The notes beneath the pieces were generated by a model. The model was not told the origin of the DNA and ran no database searches. It saw only the letters and a list, made by a program, of their open reading frames with translations. This document shows positions 5,746-6,846 of a stretch of DNA of 6,846 nucleotides, one piece after another. This stretch comes from Acidobacteriota bacterium (lineage in GTDB: Bacteria > Acidobacteriota > Terriglobia > Terriglobales > Acidobacteriaceae): assembly GCA_003225595.1 (NCBI GenBank), contig QIAR01000103.1, positions 1-6,846 on the forward strand. Direction: 5' to 3'. A program made the translations under genes and the position numbers. The first letter of the stretch is position 1; each line of letters begins with the position of its first letter.

Positions 5746-5837
5746 TTAAGTCTAGCTTGCCCGTAAGTGGTGGCCACCGCTCACTGCGTATTCTGCGTGT
5801 GCGAAGGACCCCGCAAGACTTACGGCTGAGCTCTTAA
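5746..5837 (+). ncRNA. Long imperfect hairpin at the start of the leader transcript, family unknown
   Basis: CCGTAAGT (5761-5768) is the exact complement of ACTTACGG (5818-5825). The stem continues outward with AGCT (5754-5757 with 5829-5832) and TTAAG/CTTAA (5746-5750 with 5833-5837), across small internal loops. It begins about 11 bases after the predicted transcription start. Three TGCG copies in the loop (5785-5803) can compete for CGCA at 5812-5815. The fold was found by eye and no family was recognised. Confidence 0.4.
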
Positions 5838-5843
5838 GATACT

Positions 5844-5984
5844 CGTTTCCAGCGGATGGACTGGTTGGAAACGCCCTCGCTGAAACATTCCTGCGCTCAC
5901 CTTTCGCCTCGCGGAGGGATATGCAGGTAGAGCAGACGAAACGGAGTGCCTCCTGTTCGGCAATTGAGCCCGGTTTTTTGGCTC
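5844..5984 (+). other. Hairpin cluster in the middle of the leader, ending in a T6 run
   Basis: CGTTTCCA (5844-5851) pairs perfectly with TGGAAACG (5866-5873). CCTGC (5890-5894) pairs with GCAGG (5923-5927) around an inner CCTC-GCG-GAGG. GAGCC (5966-5970) pairs with GGCTC (5980-5984) around a loop with six Ts (5974-5979). The T run sits in a loop rather than after a stem, so it is not a standard terminator. It could still be an end point if an earlier stem forms. Confidence 0.4.
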
Positions 5985-6080
5985 GGTCGTGACTAGATGG
6001 GCTTGGTACCACCGTCGTCGGCATTAGCTGAACCGGGAAACCTCAAATCTCTCCCCGGCCTTGTGCGCGGCGAGAAGCAT

Positions 6081-6182
6081 GGTTGGCAATGATGCCAACC
6101 AGCCCCGCGAGGGGGAAGCAGAATTGCTGTGCGCGCCTGCGTGGTGATGCCGGCAACGGCCAGAGACGCAGCAATCTGCTTC
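6081..6182 (+). promoter_or_regulatory. Folded segment of the rpsL leader with two GNRA-loop hairpins
   Basis: GGTTGGCA/TGCCAACC (6081-6088, 6093-6100) closes an ATGA loop. CCCC/GGGG (6103-6106, 6111-6114) closes a GCGA loop two bases later. The next stem pairs 6115-6129 with 6169-6182 over 14 positions with one bulged base. It encloses GCCG-GCAA-CGGC (6149-6160), a second GNRA tetraloop. The fold ends 15 bases before the AAGGAG ribosome site of rpsL. Control of the str operon by a ribosomal protein (S7 in E. coli, at a site between rpsL and rpsG) is known. Whether this leader is such a target is inference. Confidence 0.45.
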
Positions 6183-6197
6183 TCGACACAAGAGCTG

Positions 6198-6203
6198 AAG
6201 GAG
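6198..6203 (+). promoter_or_regulatory. Shine-Dalgarno site of rpsL deciding a GTG start
   Basis: AAGGAG ends ten bases before GTG 6214. The GTG is followed by PTFNQLVR, the conserved beginning of S12, so GTG rather than a later ATG is the start. Confidence 0.85.
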
Positions 6204-6213
6204 CGGTAACAGA

Positions 6214-6588
6214 GTGCCTACATTTAATCAATTAGTGCGCAGCGGCCGTACGCGGCCTCGTTACAAGACGGCCAGCCCGGCCTTGCAGGGATGCCCGCAA
6301 AAACGTGGTGTATGCACGCGTGTGTACACCCAGACGCCGAAAAAGCCCAACTCGGCTTTGCGTAAAGTGGCTCGCGTCCGGCTTACTAACGGTATTGAAG
6401 TCACGACCTACATCCCTGGCGTCGGGCACAATCTGCAGGAGCACTCGATCGTGCTGATTCGCGGAGGTCGCGTGAAGGATCTGCCAGGTGTGCGGTATCA
6501 CGTGATCCGTGGAACGCTGGATTCGGTGGGCGTTGCCAACCGCAAGCAGGGGCGCTCTAAGTACGGAGCCAAGCGACCGAAAGCATAA
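6214..6588 (+). CDS. rpsL: 30S ribosomal protein S12
   Basis: This full-length, 124-residue protein of the decoding centre of the small ribosomal subunit starts at GTG. PTFNQLVR opens it, CPQKRGVCTRVY is at 27-38, and the conserved loops TPKKPNSALRK (41-51) and GGRVKDLPGVRYH (84-96) are intact. The lysines at 43 and 88 and P91, whose changes give streptomycin resistance or dependence in other bacteria, have their usual wild-type residues. D89, the usual methylthiolation site, is also present. GRSKYGAKRPKA ends the protein as in nearly all bacteria. It heads the str operon with rpsG after it. The gene before it is a divergent lipoprotein rather than rpoC, and the long structured leader suggests its own promoter and possibly leader control. 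Confidence 0.98.
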   Translation: MPTFNQLVRSGRTRPRYKTASPALQGCPQKRGVCTRVYTQTPKKPNSALRKVARVRLTNGIEVTTYIPGVGHNLQEHSIVLIRGGRVKDLPGVRYHVIRGTLDSVGVANRKQGRSKYGAKRPKA

Positions 6589-6603
6589 GTAGTTGCTAGT
6601 GGT

Positions 6604-6680
6604 TAGCTGACAGTTGCCAGAACTGAACTGGGAGACCTCCTGATAGACGAAAAGCTGATAGCTGGAGGGTGAGAGCTAAG
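6604..6680. repeat. Family B repeats between rpsL and rpsG
   Basis: AGCTGACAG (6605-6613) and GCTGATAGCTG (6654-6664) are exact reverse complements of units in the ribH tail (2708-2716 and 2726-2736). A looser GAGAGCTAAG follows at about 6671-6680. They occupy much of the 99-base gap. The GGAGG at 6664-6668 belongs to the repeat and lies 19 bases from the rpsG start, too far for a normal ribosome site. Confidence 0.65.
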
Positions 6681-6687
6681 AAAGCAA

Positions 6688-6846
6688 ATGCCAAGAAAAG
6701 GACATATTGCCAAGCGAACGGTAGAAGCCGATCCGGTTTACGGCTCGGACCTGGTGACCAAGTTTGTCAACTCGATGATGTGGCAGGGCAAGAAGTCGAC
6801 CGCTCAGACCATCTTCTACGAGGCACTCTCGAAACTACAGCAGAAG
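6688..6846 (+). CDS. rpsG: 30S ribosomal protein S7, N-terminal part cut by window end
   Basis: The first 53 residues are present and the frame is open to the window edge. MPRKGHIAKRTVEADP opens the protein, and LVTKFVNSMMWQGKKSTAQ with FYEALSKL are standard S7 blocks. They cover the basic N-terminal arm that contacts 16S rRNA and the first helices. S7 starts assembly of the 30S head and is the autoregulator of the str operon in E. coli. It follows rpsL by 99 bases in the usual rpsL-rpsG order; fusA and tuf would be expected further on. No normal Shine-Dalgarno site is visible, only a weak AAGAAAG region, and the gap is filled with family B repeat. Confidence 0.97.
   Translation, partial: MPRKGHIAKRTVEADPVYGSDLVTKFVNSMMWQGKKSTAQTIFYEALSKLQQK

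Larger units (their letters stand above)
5521..6213 (+). other. Gene-free divergent region and structured rpsL leader
   Basis: No credible protein gene was found in these 693 bases on either strand. From left to right it holds the lipoprotein's start signals (to about 5610) and a pair of alternative GGGC hairpins (5654-5690). Next come a good forward promoter (5699-5728) and about 480 bases dense in perfect or near-perfect hairpins, ending at the rpsL ribosome site. The hairpins are at 5746-5837, 5844-5873, 5890-5927, 5966-5984, 6081-6100, 6103-6114 and 6115-6182. I looked for signatures of tmRNA, RNase P RNA, SRP RNA, 6S RNA, tRNAs and common riboswitches and recognised none. It is best read as an unusually long 5' leader of the str operon, or as a small RNA gene followed by a leader. 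Confidence 0.6.

Noticed and set aside
5735..5984. Leader considered as tmRNA, RNase P RNA, SRP RNA or 6S RNA
   Set aside because: None of the conserved sequence signatures of those RNAs that I know could be found on either strand; only general hairpin structure is present.
5752..6024. 90-codon open frame on the - strand in the gene-free region
   Set aside because: No ribosome site, no recognisable motif, and it lies over the hairpin-rich leader of rpsL. It is most likely chance.

Overview
The window looks like a piece of chromosome from a soil-type Acidobacteriota, probably a relative of Koribacter or another Terriglobia. This is an inference. It rests on moderately high GC, on an extracytoplasmic lipoprotein with Ig-like domains and a YncE-type propeller, and above all on two families of short interspersed repeats (CACAGAGG / CACGGATT, and GCTGATAGCTGACGGCTGA-like) that I associate with that phylum. 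No sequence search was possible.

Left part, 1-2078, + strand: three fatty-acyl-CoA genes in pathway company. They are the C-terminal end of a thiolase, a complete 3-hydroxyacyl(butyryl)-CoA dehydrogenase and a complete enoyl-CoA hydratase. Together they cover hydration, oxidation and thiolytic cleavage (or the reverse, condensing direction) of short 3-oxoacyl-CoA cycles. Middle, 2110-3337, + strand: ribH (lumazine synthase) and nusB, a pair that is neighbouring in many bacteria. Then 3361-5520 on the - strand: a 719-residue secreted lipoprotein that converges on nusB. A strong hairpin overlaps both stop codons and carries a T-rich tail on the lipoprotein side.

Right part: a 693-base gene-free stretch (5521-6213) separates the lipoprotein from the divergent str operon. 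It holds one good sigma70-type promoter (5699-5728) and then about 480 bases rich in hairpins, including two with GNRA loops. It ends in rpsL (GTG start), followed by the first 53 codons of rpsG. rpoC, which often precedes rpsL, is absent here.

The most notable theme is repeat invasion of gene junctions. Family A repeats sit in all three gaps from thiolase to ribH, one of them as a 150-base element with inverted ends. Family B repeats form the end of the ribH reading frame, the ribH-nusB gap and the rpsL-rpsG gap. The ribH frame appears to have gained both its start region and a basic C-terminal tail from these repeats. Several genes just downstream of repeats lack a recognisable Shine-Dalgarno site. 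I see no phage, CRISPR, IS or defence genes.
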